Source: Propionibacteriaceae bacterium
GTDB lineage: Bacteria > Actinomycetota > Actinomycetes > Propionibacteriales > Propionibacteriaceae
Assembly (NCBI GenBank): GCA_030538315.1
Contig: JAUNUF010000010.1
Span: 1 to 47,196 of the forward strand
DNA: 47,196 bases
Reading direction: 5' to 3'
Shown: in pieces, positions 24,121 through 34,297 of the stretch
Layout of the letters: every line of letters starts with the position of its first letter
How positions within the stretch are numbered: the stretch's first letter is position 1
The notes under the pieces: model-generated
The model's input: the letters and a program-made list of their open reading frames with translations, nothing else
What the model was told of the DNA's origin: nothing
Database searches by the model: none
Position numbers and translations under genes: made by a program

Positions 24121-24578
24121 GGGTCGTCCCCAAGCCCGCCGCCACCGTGTCCACTCTGGGCTTTGTGAGCATCATCATCGCCCTCATCGCCGTCGGCATG
24201 GCGGGCGTCATGGTGGTCACCACCTCCGTGAGCGCCCAGTCTCGCGAGCTTGCGGCACTGCGCCGCGAAGCGACCGAACTCGGCTATCAGGCGGCGGCCC
24301 TGGAGTCCCACCTGCAGCGCATGTCCAGCGCCAACGCGCTGGCGATGCGGGCCAGCACGCTCGGCATGGTGCCCAACCCGCACCCGGCCTTCATCAACCT
24401 GGCTGACGGAACCGTGACGGGGGCTCCCCAGAAGGCCACCGGCCGCGAGATGCCCTTCCTGCGCGGCATCGCCCCGGCGCCCATCCCCGGCCCGCCCGCA
24501 CTCCCCGAGACCACGCCTGCGCCTGCCGAGACGGATACCGAACTCGTGGCAGCCGGAAGCACGGAGGCCCAGCAGTGA
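24117..24578 (+). CDS. ftsL: Cell division protein FtsL-like
   Basis: A 153-residue bitopic protein: short cytoplasmic start, membrane segment at about residues 15-38 ([19 protein letters not shown]), an extracytoplasmic leucine-zipper-like coiled coil ([24 protein letters not shown]), and a Pro/Ala/Glu-rich tail from about residue 100. Position between rsmH and ftsI and topology identify it as FtsL, a subunit of the FtsQLB complex that activates FtsW/FtsI at the septum. Sequence similarity in this family is always low, and the long tail is lineage specific. ATGA overlap with rsmH. Confidence 0.85.
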   Translation: MRVVPKPAATVSTLGFVSIIIALIAVGMAGVMVVTTSVSAQSRELAALRREATELGYQAAALESHLQRMSSANALAMRASTLGMVPNPHPAFINLADGTVTGAPQKATGREMPFLRGIAPAPIPGPPALPETTPAPAETDTELVAAGSTEAQQ

Positions 24579-26455
24579 GCACCAAGAAGCCGCCCCGCAA
24601 GCCAGCCAGGCCGGCCCGCCCGGAGGGCCGGGCCCGCACCTACCGCAAGACCGTTCGACTGCCCATTGGCCGCTCGTCGGTGCGCATCCGCGTGTTCATG
24701 ATCGTGTTCGCGCTGCTGCTCGGCACCGCAGGGCTCCGCGCCGTCCAACTGCAGGGCCTCGACTCGCAGGCCTTCGCGGCGGAGGCCGCGGAGAAGATCT
24801 CGGCCTCGCGTGACCTGCCCGCCACCCGTGGCGAGATCCTCGACCGCAACGGCGAGGTCATGGCCACCACCGAACCGGCCATGCTCGTGTTCATCGATCC
24901 CGATATGGTGCGCACCAACGGTGCCGACAAGCGCTACCCGATGAAGAAGAAGAAACTGGAGGAGACGGAGGTGGCCCCCGGCGCCGTCGCCGACATCCTC
25001 GTCAAGCACCTGGGTGGGCGCAAGGAGAAGTACCTCGAGGTCATCGACACGCCGGATTCGCGCTACGAGATCATCGCCCGACGCGTGCCCGCCGCCACCT
25101 TCACCGCCATCCAGGCGGACATGCGCGCTGGGTTCGACGGCGAAGGCAAGCGCCCGTGGTGGGGCGTCTTCGGCACCCCTGATCCCATCCGCGTGTACCC
25201 CAACCGCTCCGTCGCCTCCAACGTGGTGGGCTTCGTCAACGCCGATGGCGACGGCGGCGCGGGCTTCGAATACGCGCTCAACGAGCAGTTGAAGGGAACA
25301 CCTGGCAAGGAGATCTTCGACAAGTCCACCTACGGCCGCATCCCGCTGGGCACCAACATCATGGAGCCGCCCATCGACGGGGCCACCGTCGAGTTGACCA
25401 TCGATGCGGATTTCAACTGGATGGTGGAGCAGGCCCTGGCCGAAGGCATGCGCATCTCCGGCGCGAAGACCGGCACCGCCGTCGTCTCCAACCTGAAGAC
25501 CGGTGAGATCCTCGCCCTGGCCAACGGTCCCAGCTTCGATTCCGCCAACCCCGGTGCGTCCGACAGCAAGGACCTCGGCAACCGCGCCGTCACCGAGGTG
25601 TACGAGCCCGGCTCCGTGCAGAAGGTGCTCACCATGGCTGCTCTCGCGGATCAGGGCCTCGTCACCCCCGACACCCGCATGGTGGTGCCTGGCTCGATTC
25701 CGTCTGGCGGCGGCATCGTGCGCGACTCCTTCTCCCACGGCGATCTCAAGCTCACCGCCCGCGGCATCATGGCCCAATCCTCCAACGTGGGCATGATCAA
25801 GCTGACGCGCAACCTGGACAAGGAGACGCTCAGCAACTACCTCAGTTCGTTTGGGCTCGGGGCCAAGCCCGGCACCGGCCTGCCCGGCGAATCCACCGGC
25901 CAGATTCCGGGCAAGAGCATGCCGGATTACACGCGTGACCAGATCTCGTTCGGGCAGGGCCTGAGCCTCAACGCCATCCAGATGGCCGCGGCAGTGGGCG
26001 CCGTCACCAACGGCGGCACGTACTACTCCCCGAAGCTCATCAAGTCCATCACGGACGCCGACGGCAACCCCATCGACCTGCCGGAGCAGGTGAGCCGCCG
26101 CGTGATCTCCGAGGAGGCCTCTGCAGACGTCGTCGAGATGATGGAATCCGTCATCTCCCTCAACGACAAGCGCAAGATCAACGGGTACCGCACGGCAGGC
26201 AAGTCCGGCACCGCGCAGCGCTTCGACCCCAACTGCATGTGCTACAACGGCTTCACGGCATCATTCGTGACCGTGGCCCCGGCCGAGGACCCGCAGATCC
26301 TGGTCTACGTGGTGCTGGATCAGCCGAGGAACGGCAACCTGGGCAGCCAGTTGGCGCTGCCGGTGACCAACAACATCCTGTCGCTGGCGCTGCCCCGCTA
26401 CAACGTGCCACCATCAACCTCGGAAGCCCCCGACCTGCCGTTGACCTTCGACTGA
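24575..26455 (+). CDS. ftsI: Septal penicillin-binding protein FtsI (PBP3, class B)
   Basis: A 626-residue class B transpeptidase. A basic cytoplasmic tail precedes one membrane segment (about 39-58), the pedestal domain (RGEILDRNGEVMATT) and the transpeptidase domain with catalytic S347 and K350 (EPGSVQK), S402-S403-N404, and K543-S544-G545-T. It cross-links septal peptidoglycan with FtsW and is a beta-lactam target. The GTG overlaps the ftsL stop (GTGA). Cys residues near the KSGT box (NCMCYNG) are unusual and might form a disulfide. Confidence 0.95.
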   Translation: MSTKKPPRKPARPARPEGRARTYRKTVRLPIGRSSVRIRVFMIVFALLLGTAGLRAVQLQGLDSQAFAAEAAEKISASRDLPATRGEILDRNGEVMATTEPAMLVFIDPDMVRTNGADKRYPMKKKKLEETEVAPGAVADILVKHLGGRKEKYLEVIDTPDSRYEIIARRVPAATFTAIQADMRAGFDGEGKRPWWGVFGTPDPIRVYPNRSVASNVVGFVNADGDGGAGFEYALNEQLKGTPGKEIFDKSTYGRIPLGTNIMEPPIDGATVELTIDADFNWMVEQALAEGMRISGAKTGTAVVSNLKTGEILALANGPSFDSANPGASDSKDLGNRAVTEVYEPGSVQKVLTMAALADQGLVTPDTRMVVPGSIPSGGGIVRDSFSHGDLKLTARGIMAQSSNVGMIKLTRNLDKETLSNYLSSFGLGAKPGTGLPGESTGQIPGKSMPDYTRDQISFGQGLSLNAIQMAAAVGAVTNGGTYYSPKLIKSITDADGNPIDLPEQVSRRVISEEASADVVEMMESVISLNDKRKINGYRTAGKSGTAQRFDPNCMCYNGFTASFVTVAPAEDPQILVYVVLDQPRNGNLGSQLALPVTNNILSLALPRYNVPPSTSEAPDLPLTFD

Positions 26456-26456
26456 C

Positions 26457-28010
26457 ATGACCTCGATCCGCCCAGCAGATCCCACCGCAGCCCCGCTCAC
26501 CACCTTGGTGGCGGGGCTGGGGCTCGTGGGCGACACGTCAAGCTTTGCTCCCATCACCGGCATCACGCTCAGTTCGCGTGACGTGCAACCCGGCTGGCTC
26601 TACGTGGCGCTGCCGGGAACCAAGCGTCACGGTGCAGAGTTCGCCCAGCCCGCCGTCGAATCCGGTGCGGCGGCGGTGTTGACCGACGAGGAGGGCGCCG
26701 CCATCGTGGGCGGGCTGAAGATCCCCGTGGTGGTGGCCGACGACGTGCGCGCCGTGATGGCGACCGTCTCGGCGAGGCTGTTCGGAGAGCCGGCCGCGCA
26801 CCTCACCACCCTGGGTGTGACGGGCACCAACGGCAAGACGACCACGGTGGCGCTCATCAAGGCCGCCCTCGCCTCAGCGGGGAAGCTGGCAGGCACCATC
26901 GGCACCATCGGGTTCCGCCTCGGCGCGGAGGAGTTGCGGTCGAGCCGTTCCACGGTGACCACGCCGGAGTCGCCTGATCTGCAGGCCCTCTTGGCCGTGA
27001 TGCGGGAGCGCGGGGCCGATGCCGTGGCCATCGAGGTCAGCTCGCACGCTCTGGCACTCAACCGCGTGGACGCGCTGCCGTTCGACGTGGTGGGCTTCCT
27101 CAATCTTGGCCGCGACCATCTGGATTTCCACAGCAGCCTGGAGGATTACTTCGAGGCGAAGGCGCGGCTGTTCGAGCCGGGCCGCGCCGCCGCCAGCGTC
27201 GTCTGGATCGACGGCGAGGCCGGCCAGGAGATCGCCTCCAGGGTCGGCGAGCATGGGCAGAGCCGACTGATCACGGTCGGCACCAGCCCGGAGGCCGACT
27301 ACCGCATGAGCGGCTACCGCGCGGTGCACCCCTTGGGCGGCGCGGCCACGGTGACCCGTGGTGGCGAGGAGCTCATCCTCGAGCTCAGCCTGCCCGGCGA
27401 GTACAACATGATCGATGCCGTGGTGGCATTGGCCATGTTGGAGGCGGTGGGCGTGCCGGCGGAGGCCGCCTTGGAGGGCCTGGCCAAGGCGCAGATCCCG
27501 GGCAGAATGCAGCGGGTCGATCTGGGCCCAGGGGCCCCGCTCGTCGTGGTGGACTTTGCCCACACACCGCAGGCGGTGGAGGCCGCACTGGCCTCACTCC
27601 AGGGCATCGGTCAGCTCGTCACCGTGCTCGGCTGCGGCGGCGACCGAGACGCTGAGAAGCGGCCCGGCATGGGCGCGGCAGCGGCACGGTACAGCGACGT
27701 GACGATCGTGACCGACGACAATCCCCGCACCGAGGACCCCGCCGCCATTCGGGCAGCAGTGATGGCGGGTGCCCGCCAAGCGCTCAAGCCCGGTGGCGCT
27801 CTGCAGGAGGTGGCCGGGCGGCGCGCCGCCATTGAGGCTGCGCTGGCATCGGCATCTGAGGCTACTGTGGTGGCGATTCTGGGCAAGGGCCACGAACGCG
27901 GCCAGATCCTGGCAGAGCGAACCGTCGACTTCGACGACGTGGAGGAAGCGGCCCGCGCCTGGCGCGGTCGTGAGGAAGGAGACACCGATGCGCGTGCGCA
28001 CGATGCTTGA
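26457..28010 (+). CDS. murE: UDP-MurNAc-L-Ala-D-Glu:diaminopimelate ligase MurE
   Basis: A 517-residue Mur ligase adding the third stem residue to the peptidoglycan precursor in the cytoplasm. The UDP-binding N-domain has SSRDVQPGWLYVALPG; the ATP site is TGTNGKTTT near residue 120; TTPESPDL and NLGRDHLDFH follow. The selectivity loop D421-N-P-R424 predicts diaminopimelate rather than lysine; it does not distinguish the meso from the LL isomer. The ATG lies 1 nt after the ftsI stop. Its 3' end overlaps the start of murF by 23 bp. Confidence 0.95.
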   Translation: MTSIRPADPTAAPLTTLVAGLGLVGDTSSFAPITGITLSSRDVQPGWLYVALPGTKRHGAEFAQPAVESGAAAVLTDEEGAAIVGGLKIPVVVADDVRAVMATVSARLFGEPAAHLTTLGVTGTNGKTTTVALIKAALASAGKLAGTIGTIGFRLGAEELRSSRSTVTTPESPDLQALLAVMRERGADAVAIEVSSHALALNRVDALPFDVVGFLNLGRDHLDFHSSLEDYFEAKARLFEPGRAAASVVWIDGEAGQEIASRVGEHGQSRLITVGTSPEADYRMSGYRAVHPLGGAATVTRGGEELILELSLPGEYNMIDAVVALAMLEAVGVPAEAALEGLAKAQIPGRMQRVDLGPGAPLVVVDFAHTPQAVEAALASLQGIGQLVTVLGCGGDRDAEKRPGMGAAAARYSDVTIVTDDNPRTEDPAAIRAAVMAGARQALKPGGALQEVAGRRAAIEAALASASEATVVAILGKGHERGQILAERTVDFDDVEEAARAWRGREEGDTDARAHDA

Positions 28011-29433
28011 ACTGGTCGAGCTGATGCAGCCGGCGGCGGTGGAACTGTTCGGAGACGACGCGGACGCCGATCTCGCGATCGGCCCTGATGTGGTCATCGA
28101 CAACCGCGAAGCCTCCGAGGGCTCCCTGTTCGTGGCCATCCCGGGCGAGCGGGTGGATGGCCACGCGTTCGCCAAGGCCGCCGTCGAGGCGGGCGCCCGC
28201 GGCGTGATCGGCATGTACAGCACGGATGCCGAGGTGCCCCACATCCTCGCGGAGGATTCCATCACCGCCATGAGTTGGTTGGCCCGCGGCGTGGTACGCG
28301 AGGAGCGCGCCCGGGGCATGGTCTCCATCGGCGTCACCGGATCCTCCGGCAAGACCAGCACCAAGGACCTGATGGCTCAGGTGTTCGAGACGGCCGGGCC
28401 CACCGTCGCGCCGTTTGGGTCGCAGAACAACGAGGTGGGTGTCCCGCTGACCGCCTGCCGGGTGGACGCCGAGACGAAGTACCTCATCTCCGAGATGGGA
28501 GCCCGTGGCGCGGGCCACATCGCCTGGCTGACGTCGCTGGTGGGCCTCGACGTGGGCGTGTGCCTCAACGTCGGCCGCGCGCACGTGGGCGAATTCGGGG
28601 GAGTGGAGGCCACCGCGAAGGCCAAGACCGAGATCGTGGCGGACCTGGCGGAGGATGGCTGGGCCGTCCTCAACGCCGACGACCCCGCCGTCGCCGCCAT
28701 GGCAGGGGCCACCCGCGCGCGGATCGCTTGGTTCGGCGAGGGCCCACTCGACGGCGGCAGCCTCCGCGTGAGCGCCCGACACGTCACCATGAACCCGCTC
28801 AGCCAGGCCAGCTTCGAACTGGTCGCCGCGGATGACGCGGGGGAGCGCACCGCTCAGGTGAGCCTGGGCGTCATCGGAAGGCACCAGGTGGCCAACGCCT
28901 TGGCCGCCGCGGCCACGGCGCTCGCCGTCGGGCTCGACATCGAGATGGTGGCAGGGGCGCTGTCCGAGGCCGTGCAGCGTTCCAGCTGGCGCATGGAGCT
29001 GATCCCGCGCGCAGACGGCGTGCTGATCCTCAACGATGCCTACAACGCCAACCCGGATTCCATGGCTGCTGCGCTGGCCACCGCCGTCGAACTGGCGCAC
29101 GGCACCCGTCGGGACCATCCCTATGCCCGCGTGGTCGCGGTGCTGGGCGACATGCTCGAACTCGGCCCGCTCGCCGAGGAACTCCACACTGAGGTCGGCC
29201 GCTTGGCCGCGGATCTCGGGGTGGCCGAGGTCATCGCGGTGGGGGAGTTGGCGGGCCAGATCGTGGCCGGCGCCACCGCCGAAGGCATCGAAGCCAGAGT
29301 GGCGGACCGTGCCGAGGTGGCCTCTTCGCTTAGTCTGAACCCGGGCGATGTCGTGCTGATCAAGGGATCGCGCGGCGTGGGCCTTGAAACGGTGGCGGCC
29401 GAACTGGCCGCCGAGGACGGAGCGGCGAAGTGA
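27988..29433 (+). CDS. murF: UDP-MurNAc-tripeptide:D-Ala-D-Ala ligase MurF
   Basis: A 481-residue Mur ligase that adds D-Ala-D-Ala. Visible motifs are [14 protein letters not shown] (N-domain), [13 protein letters not shown] (ATP site), [22 protein letters not shown] and [12 protein letters not shown]. The ATG at 27988 lies within murE and has GAGGAAGGAG 5-6 nt upstream; an ATG at 28003 is possible but lacks such a site. Its stop overlaps the mraY start. Confidence 0.94.
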   Translation: MRVRTMLELVELMQPAAVELFGDDADADLAIGPDVVIDNREASEGSLFVAIPGERVDGHAFAKAAVEAGARGVIGMYSTDAEVPHILAEDSITAMSWLARGVVREERARGMVSIGVTGSSGKTSTKDLMAQVFETAGPTVAPFGSQNNEVGVPLTACRVDAETKYLISEMGARGAGHIAWLTSLVGLDVGVCLNVGRAHVGEFGGVEATAKAKTEIVADLAEDGWAVLNADDPAVAAMAGATRARIAWFGEGPLDGGSLRVSARHVTMNPLSQASFELVAADDAGERTAQVSLGVIGRHQVANALAAAATALAVGLDIEMVAGALSEAVQRSSWRMELIPRADGVLILNDAYNANPDSMAAALATAVELAHGTRRDHPYARVVAVLGDMLELGPLAEELHTEVGRLAADLGVAEVIAVGELAGQIVAGATAEGIEARVADRAEVASSLSLNPGDVVLIKGSRGVGLETVAAELAAEDGAAK

Positions 29434-30500
29434 TCAACATCCTGACCTCAGGGGCATTGTCGCTGCTCCTGTCCCTCATCGGCACCCCGCTGCTGATCAA
29501 GTTCCTCACCCGGCGCCAGTACGGCCAGTTCATCCGCGAGGACGGCCCCACCTCCCACCACGTCAAGCGAGGCACGCCCACCATGGGTGGCCTGGTCATC
29601 ATCGGCTCCGTGGTGCTGGCGTACTTCATCACGCACCTCGTGCGCTGGCAGCCCCCCACCATGTCGGGCCTCCTGCTGCTGTTCCTCGCCGTCGGCATGG
29701 GTTTCCTGGGCTTCCTGGACGACTGGTCCAAGATCTCCAAGGAGCGCAGCCTCGGCCTGACGCCGCGCGGCAAGCTCATCGGGCAGGCCGTGATCGGCGG
29801 CGCATTCGCCGTCGCCGCCCTGAGCTTCCCCAACCATCGCGGCGTGACCCCTGCCTCGCCCGCGGTGTCGTTCCTCCGCGACATTCCCTGGCTGGTGCTG
29901 CCCTTCATCGTGGCCGTGGTCTTCATCATCTTCCTGATCGCCGCATGGTCCAACGCCGTCAACCTGACCGATGGCCTCGACGGCCTCGCAGCAGGCTCGG
30001 CGACCTTGGTGTTCGCGGCCTACACCATCGTCAACATCTGGCAGTTCAACCAGTGGTGCGCCCGCACCTCGACGGCGGGACCGCGCTGCTACGAGGTGCG
30101 CGACCCCAACGATCTGGCCGTGCTCGCCATCGCCTTCGCCGGCGCCTGCTTCGGTTTCCTCTGGTGGAACGCCAAGCCGGCCAAGATCTTCATGGGCGAC
30201 ACCGGTTCCATGGCCATCGGCGCCACCCTCGCCGGCCTGTCCGTCATGACCCGTACCGAGCTGCTGCTCGTCATCCTTGGCTTCCTCTTCGTGATGGAGG
30301 TGGGCTCGGTCACCCTGCAGGTCGCCTACTTCAAGGCCACCAAGGGCAAGCGCATCTTCCGCATGTCGCCCATCCACCACCACTTCGAGTTGAAGGGCTG
30401 GGACGAGGTCACCGTCGTCATCCGGTTCTGGATCATCTGCGGCCTGTTCGTGGCCGCTGGCATGGGCATCTTCTACGCAGAATGGGTGACCGGATCGTGA
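29430..30500 (+). CDS. mraY: Phospho-MurNAc-pentapeptide translocase MraY
   Basis: A 356-residue polytopic enzyme that transfers phospho-MurNAc-pentapeptide to undecaprenyl phosphate, giving lipid I. About ten membrane segments are present. Family motifs: [35 protein letters not shown] and PIHHHFE (the HHH motif). The GTG start overlaps the murF stop (GTGA). Confidence 0.95.
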   Translation: MINILTSGALSLLLSLIGTPLLIKFLTRRQYGQFIREDGPTSHHVKRGTPTMGGLVIIGSVVLAYFITHLVRWQPPTMSGLLLLFLAVGMGFLGFLDDWSKISKERSLGLTPRGKLIGQAVIGGAFAVAALSFPNHRGVTPASPAVSFLRDIPWLVLPFIVAVVFIIFLIAAWSNAVNLTDGLDGLAAGSATLVFAAYTIVNIWQFNQWCARTSTAGPRCYEVRDPNDLAVLAIAFAGACFGFLWWNAKPAKIFMGDTGSMAIGATLAGLSVMTRTELLLVILGFLFVMEVGSVTLQVAYFKATKGKRIFRMSPIHHHFELKGWDEVTVVIRFWIICGLFVAAGMGIFYAEWVTGS

Positions 30501-31948
30501 CCCTGAGCTGGATCCCCACCGCCACGCGCCTCTCGGATTGGCCCTCCGCCCAGGTCGTCGTCGCGGGGCTTGGAGTGTCTGGTTTTGCTGCCGCGGATGG
30601 CCTCATGTCGTTGGGCGCCAAAATCATCGTGCTCGACGAATCCACCGCCCACGCGGGCAAGGCTGAGTTGCTCGAACACCTCGACGTGACCGTGCGCCTC
30701 GGCCCCGGGTCGACGGCGGAGCTGCCGCCCGGCACGGATCTCGTGGTCACCTCGCCCGGCTGGCGCCCCTCAGCGCCGCTGCTGCAACAGGCCGCCGCCG
30801 CGGGCGTGCCCGTGTGGGGCGAGACCGAGCTGGCGTGGCGCATGATGCAGCCGGACAGGGTCATCCCCTGGCTGGGCGTCACCGGCACCAACGGCAAGAC
30901 CACCACCACCCAGATGCTGGAATCGATGCTGATCGCCGATGGCCGGAAGGCCGCCGCGGTGGGCAACATCGGCCGCCCCATCATCGAGGCCATCCTCGAC
31001 GACGTGGACTACGACGTGTTCGCCGTCGAGCTGAGCAGCTTCCAGTTGCACTGGATGAACAACATCAACCTGCATTCCGCCGTGGTGCTGAACCTCCATG
31101 AAGACCACCTCGAGTGGTACGAGGGCAAGCCGGAGCCCATGAAGCTGTACGCCGCGGAGAAGGCCAAGATCTACGAAGGCATCACGCACACCTGCGTCTA
31201 CAACGCAGACGAGCCGGTCACCGAATCCATGGTGGAGGAGGCAGATGTGGTGGAGGGCGCCCGCGCCGTCGGCTTCACGCTCGGCACGCCCGCCATCTCC
31301 ATGCTCGGCATCGTCGATGACCTCATCGTGGACCGGGCCTTCGTCGAGCAGCGCCGCACCTCTGCCATGGAGTTGGCGAAGGTCGCCGACGTGCAGCCGG
31401 CAGCGCCACACAACGTCGCCAACGCGTTGGCCGCCGCGGCGTTGGCCCGCAGCTTCGGCGTGCACCATTCGTCCGTGGCCAAGGGCCTGCAGAACCTGCA
31501 GTTGGCCGGGCACCGCATCCAGCAGGTCGCCGAGGCGGACGGGGTGCGCTGGGTGGACGATTCCAAGGCCACCAACCCACACGCCGCCAACTCTGCGATG
31601 AACGCCTTCGATTCCTTCGTGTGGATCGCTGGCGGCCAGGCCAAGGGCACCACGTTCGACGAGCTCATCCAGCGGCACCGCAGCAAGCTGCGGGCCGCCA
31701 TCATCATCGGAGTGGATCGGCACCTCATCGCCGACGCGCTTGCCCGACACGCGCCCGAGATCCCCACCGTCGTGCTCGACAACACCGACACTGGTGTGAT
31801 GGACGAGGTCGTCGCCCGGGCGGGTCAGTTCGCCCAACCGGGAGACACGGTGTTGCTCTCCCCGGGATGCGCCAGCCTCGACATGTTCGACAGCTACTCG
31901 GCCCGCGGCGAGGCGTTCGCCGAGGCAGTACAGCGATATCTCGGATAG
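30497..31948 (+). CDS. murD: UDP-MurNAc-L-Ala:D-Glu ligase MurD
   Basis: A 483-residue Mur ligase that adds D-Glu. The N-terminal UDP-binding Rossmann motif is [13 protein letters not shown]; the ATP site is [42 protein letters not shown] and [11 protein letters not shown] follow. The start is taken as GTG 30497, overlapping the mraY TGA (GTGA) as at several other joints of this cluster; ATG 30482 is an alternative that adds five residues. The frame stays open far upstream through mraY, but that part is only the alternate frame of mraY. Confidence 0.94.
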   Translation: MTLSWIPTATRLSDWPSAQVVVAGLGVSGFAAADGLMSLGAKIIVLDESTAHAGKAELLEHLDVTVRLGPGSTAELPPGTDLVVTSPGWRPSAPLLQQAAAAGVPVWGETELAWRMMQPDRVIPWLGVTGTNGKTTTTQMLESMLIADGRKAAAVGNIGRPIIEAILDDVDYDVFAVELSSFQLHWMNNINLHSAVVLNLHEDHLEWYEGKPEPMKLYAAEKAKIYEGITHTCVYNADEPVTESMVEEADVVEGARAVGFTLGTPAISMLGIVDDLIVDRAFVEQRRTSAMELAKVADVQPAAPHNVANALAAAALARSFGVHHSSVAKGLQNLQLAGHRIQQVAEADGVRWVDDSKATNPHAANSAMNAFDSFVWIAGGQAKGTTFDELIQRHRSKLRAAIIIGVDRHLIADALARHAPEIPTVVLDNTDTGVMDEVVARAGQFAQPGDTVLLSPGCASLDMFDSYSARGEAFAEAVQRYLG

Positions 31949-31962
31949 GAGGGATCCAGATC

Positions 31963-33204
31963 ATGGCGTCCGACGCAGCTTCCCCCCCGGCGCGGTTCAC
32001 CATCTGGTCCCAGGTGCGGGCCCTCACGGGCTCGCCCATGGCCCCGTACTACTTCGTGGTGGCCTCGGTGACCGTGCTCGTGGGCATCGGCCTGCTCATG
32101 GTGCTGAGCTCCTCGGCGGTGTTGGCCATGTCCACCCAGGATGGGCCGTACTACTACTTCATCCGGCAGGTCATCTTCCTGGTGGTTGGCGTGGTGGGTC
32201 TCCTCATCCTGAGCCGCATGCCACCCACGCTGCTGCGGACCTTCGGCTGGGTGTTCTGGATGTTGGCGGTGGCCCTCCTCATCGCTGTTCAGGTGCCCGG
32301 GTTGGGCGTCAACGTCAACGGCAACATGAACTGGCTGCGCATCGGCGGCTTCCAGTTCCAGCCTTCCGAGTTCGCCAAGCTCGCACTGGTCGTCTGGTGC
32401 GGCGCCATCCTCCACAACAAGCGGGGGCGCCTCCATGAACCGCTCCAGCTCGCCATGCCGTTGATCCCGCTGGGCGGCCTCATCCTTGCGCTGGTGCTGG
32501 CCGGCCGGGATCTTGGCACGGGCCTGATCATCGGTCTCATCATCGTGGCGGTCATGTGGTTCATCGGCACTCCCTTGCGAGTGTTGCTGCCGCTGGGGGT
32601 TGCCGCGCTGGCGCTCGTCGGCCTCCTGGTGTTCGGTTCCGGCAACCGCATGAGCCGCATCGCGATCTTCCTGGACCCGCAGTCGAACACGGATCTCTCG
32701 TCGCAGCCCATGGCGGCCCTCTACGCGCTCGCCTCTGGCGGCTGGTGGGGCCTGGGGCTCGGCGCCTCCAAGCAGAAGTGGGGCGGCCTCAAGACGGGCG
32801 CCCACACGGATTACATCTTCGCCGTGATCGGCGAGGAACTCGGCCTCTTCGGTGTGCTGCTCGTCGTTGCGATGTTTGCGCTGCTTGGATGGGCTGGTCT
32901 GGAGATCGCCATGCGTTCGGACAAGATGTTCAACCGCGTCGTCGCGGCTGGGATCACCGCCTGGTTCCTCATGCAGGCCACCATCAACATCTTCGTGGTC
33001 ATGCACCTCCTGCCGGTGCTGGGCGTCCCACTGCCATTCGTCTCCTCCGGCGGCTCAGCCCTGATGGCCAGCCTCATGGCCGTGGGTGTGTTGTTGACCC
33101 TGGCCCGCGACACGCCTGACGCCCGGGCCCTTCTCGCCTCCCGTAAGGTTCCTGCCAGGCCACGCATGACCAGCGTGATGGCCGCGAGCAGGGAGGATTC
33201 ATGA
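31963..33204 (+). CDS. ftsW: Septal peptidoglycan glycosyltransferase FtsW
   Basis: A 413-residue SEDS-family membrane protein that polymerises lipid II at the septum with FtsI. About ten membrane segments are visible; signatures include LRIGGFQFQPSEFAKLA, the large extracytoplasmic loop with GGWWGLGLGASKQKWG, TDYIFAVIGEELG and PFVSSGGSAL. The ATG at 31963 follows AGGAGG by about 9 nt; this is one of the few joints in the cluster with a gap (14 nt) and a strong independent ribosome binding site. The cytoplasmic C-terminal tail is short. Confidence 0.95.
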   Translation: MASDAASPPARFTIWSQVRALTGSPMAPYYFVVASVTVLVGIGLLMVLSSSAVLAMSTQDGPYYYFIRQVIFLVVGVVGLLILSRMPPTLLRTFGWVFWMLAVALLIAVQVPGLGVNVNGNMNWLRIGGFQFQPSEFAKLALVVWCGAILHNKRGRLHEPLQLAMPLIPLGGLILALVLAGRDLGTGLIIGLIIVAVMWFIGTPLRVLLPLGVAALALVGLLVFGSGNRMSRIAIFLDPQSNTDLSSQPMAALYALASGGWWGLGLGASKQKWGGLKTGAHTDYIFAVIGEELGLFGVLLVVAMFALLGWAGLEIAMRSDKMFNRVVAAGITAWFLMQATINIFVVMHLLPVLGVPLPFVSSGGSALMASLMAVGVLLTLARDTPDARALLASRKVPARPRMTSVMAASREDS

Positions 33205-34283
33205 CCAGTGTGGTGTTGGCCGGTGGGGGTACCGCCGGCCATACGTCGCCGCTCATCGCCACAGCCAAGGCGCTCCAAGAGCTTGAGCCGGGCGTTGAAC
33301 TCGTGTGCATCGGCACGGCCAAGGGCCTCGAAACTCGCGTGATTCCCGAGGCGGGCCTGAAGCTGGAACTCATCACGCCGGTGCCGCTGCCGCGCACGCT
33401 CAACGCAGATCTGGTGAAGCTGCCCTACACGCTGACCCGCTCGGTGCTGGAGGCCCGCAAGGTGCTCAAGCGCGCCAAGGCGGATGTGCTGGTGGGCTTC
33501 GGTGGCTACGTGTCCATCCCCGCCTACCTCGCCGCCCGGCTCGCCCGCGTGCCGGTGGTGGTGCACGAGGCCAACAAGCTGCCGGGCATCGCCAACAAGA
33601 TTGGCGCCAAGTTCGCCGCGTTCACCGGCATCACGTTCCGCGAGACGCAACTGCCCGGCAGCACGCTGGTGGGCATGCCCATCAAGCGTTCGATCACGTC
33701 GCCGCAGCTCGCCCCCGAGCAGGCCAGAGCGGAGTTCGGGCTGGATCCGAACCGCCGAACGCTCCTGGTCAGCGGCGGGTCACAGGGTGCCGTGCGCATC
33801 AACGAGGCCGTGGCCGCTGCGCGCGACGACCTGCTCGCCGCCGGAATCCAGATCCTGCACGTGCTGGGGCCCAAGAATTTCGACGACGCGGTGCACACCG
33901 TCGTCACGCACGCTTCGGGGGCGCAGTACCGCCCGGTGGCGTTCGTCTCCGACATGGCCGTGGCCTACACGGCAGCAGATCTGATGATCGGCCGCGCTGG
34001 CGCCGGAACGGTGCACGAGACGGCCGTGAGCGGGCTACCGGTGATCTTCGTGCCGCTGCCGTGGGGCAACGGCGAGCAGGGGAAGAACGCCGCCGAACTG
34101 GTGGCCGCGGGCGCTGGCGTTCTGGTGCCCGACGGCGAAATCAGCGGGGCTAGACTGGGCGGCGTCGTGATCGAAATCCTCCAGGATCCCGAGCGCCTCG
34201 CGCAGATGTCGGCCACCTGCCGCAGCATGTACCCGGCGGACGCAGCAGACACGCTCGCGGCCGCAGTCCTCAAAGCCGTGTGA
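33201..34283 (+). CDS. murG: Lipid II synthase MurG
   Basis: A 360-residue GT-B glycosyltransferase that adds GlcNAc to lipid I on the inner membrane face. The N-terminal loop is GGGTAGH at residues 8-14, then GFGGYVSIPAYLA and HEANKLPGIANK; the C-domain has SGGSQGAVRIN, RAGAGTVHE and PLPWGNGEQGKNA for UDP-GlcNAc binding. In the last motif Trp-Gly replaces the more usual small residues before the N-x-x-Q-x-x-NA pattern. ATGA overlap with ftsW. Confidence 0.95.
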   Translation: MTSVVLAGGGTAGHTSPLIATAKALQELEPGVELVCIGTAKGLETRVIPEAGLKLELITPVPLPRTLNADLVKLPYTLTRSVLEARKVLKRAKADVLVGFGGYVSIPAYLAARLARVPVVVHEANKLPGIANKIGAKFAAFTGITFRETQLPGSTLVGMPIKRSITSPQLAPEQARAEFGLDPNRRTLLVSGGSQGAVRINEAVAAARDDLLAAGIQILHVLGPKNFDDAVHTVVTHASGAQYRPVAFVSDMAVAYTAADLMIGRAGAGTVHETAVSGLPVIFVPLPWGNGEQGKNAAELVAAGAGVLVPDGEISGARLGGVVIEILQDPERLAQMSATCRSMYPADAADTLAAAVLKAV

Positions 34284-34297
34284 GAAAGGCAAGCTTC

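Noticed and set aside
29384-31948. An apparent 854-residue fusion protein ending in MurD
   Set aside because: The first half is the alternate frame of mraY, which is intact in its own frame. MurD starts at 30497 or 30482.
34280-34297. GTG 34280 as the murC start, overlapping the murG stop
   Set aside because: It fits the overlap pattern but has no ribosome binding site, whereas ATG 34298 has GAAAGG at good spacing. Kept only as an alternative.
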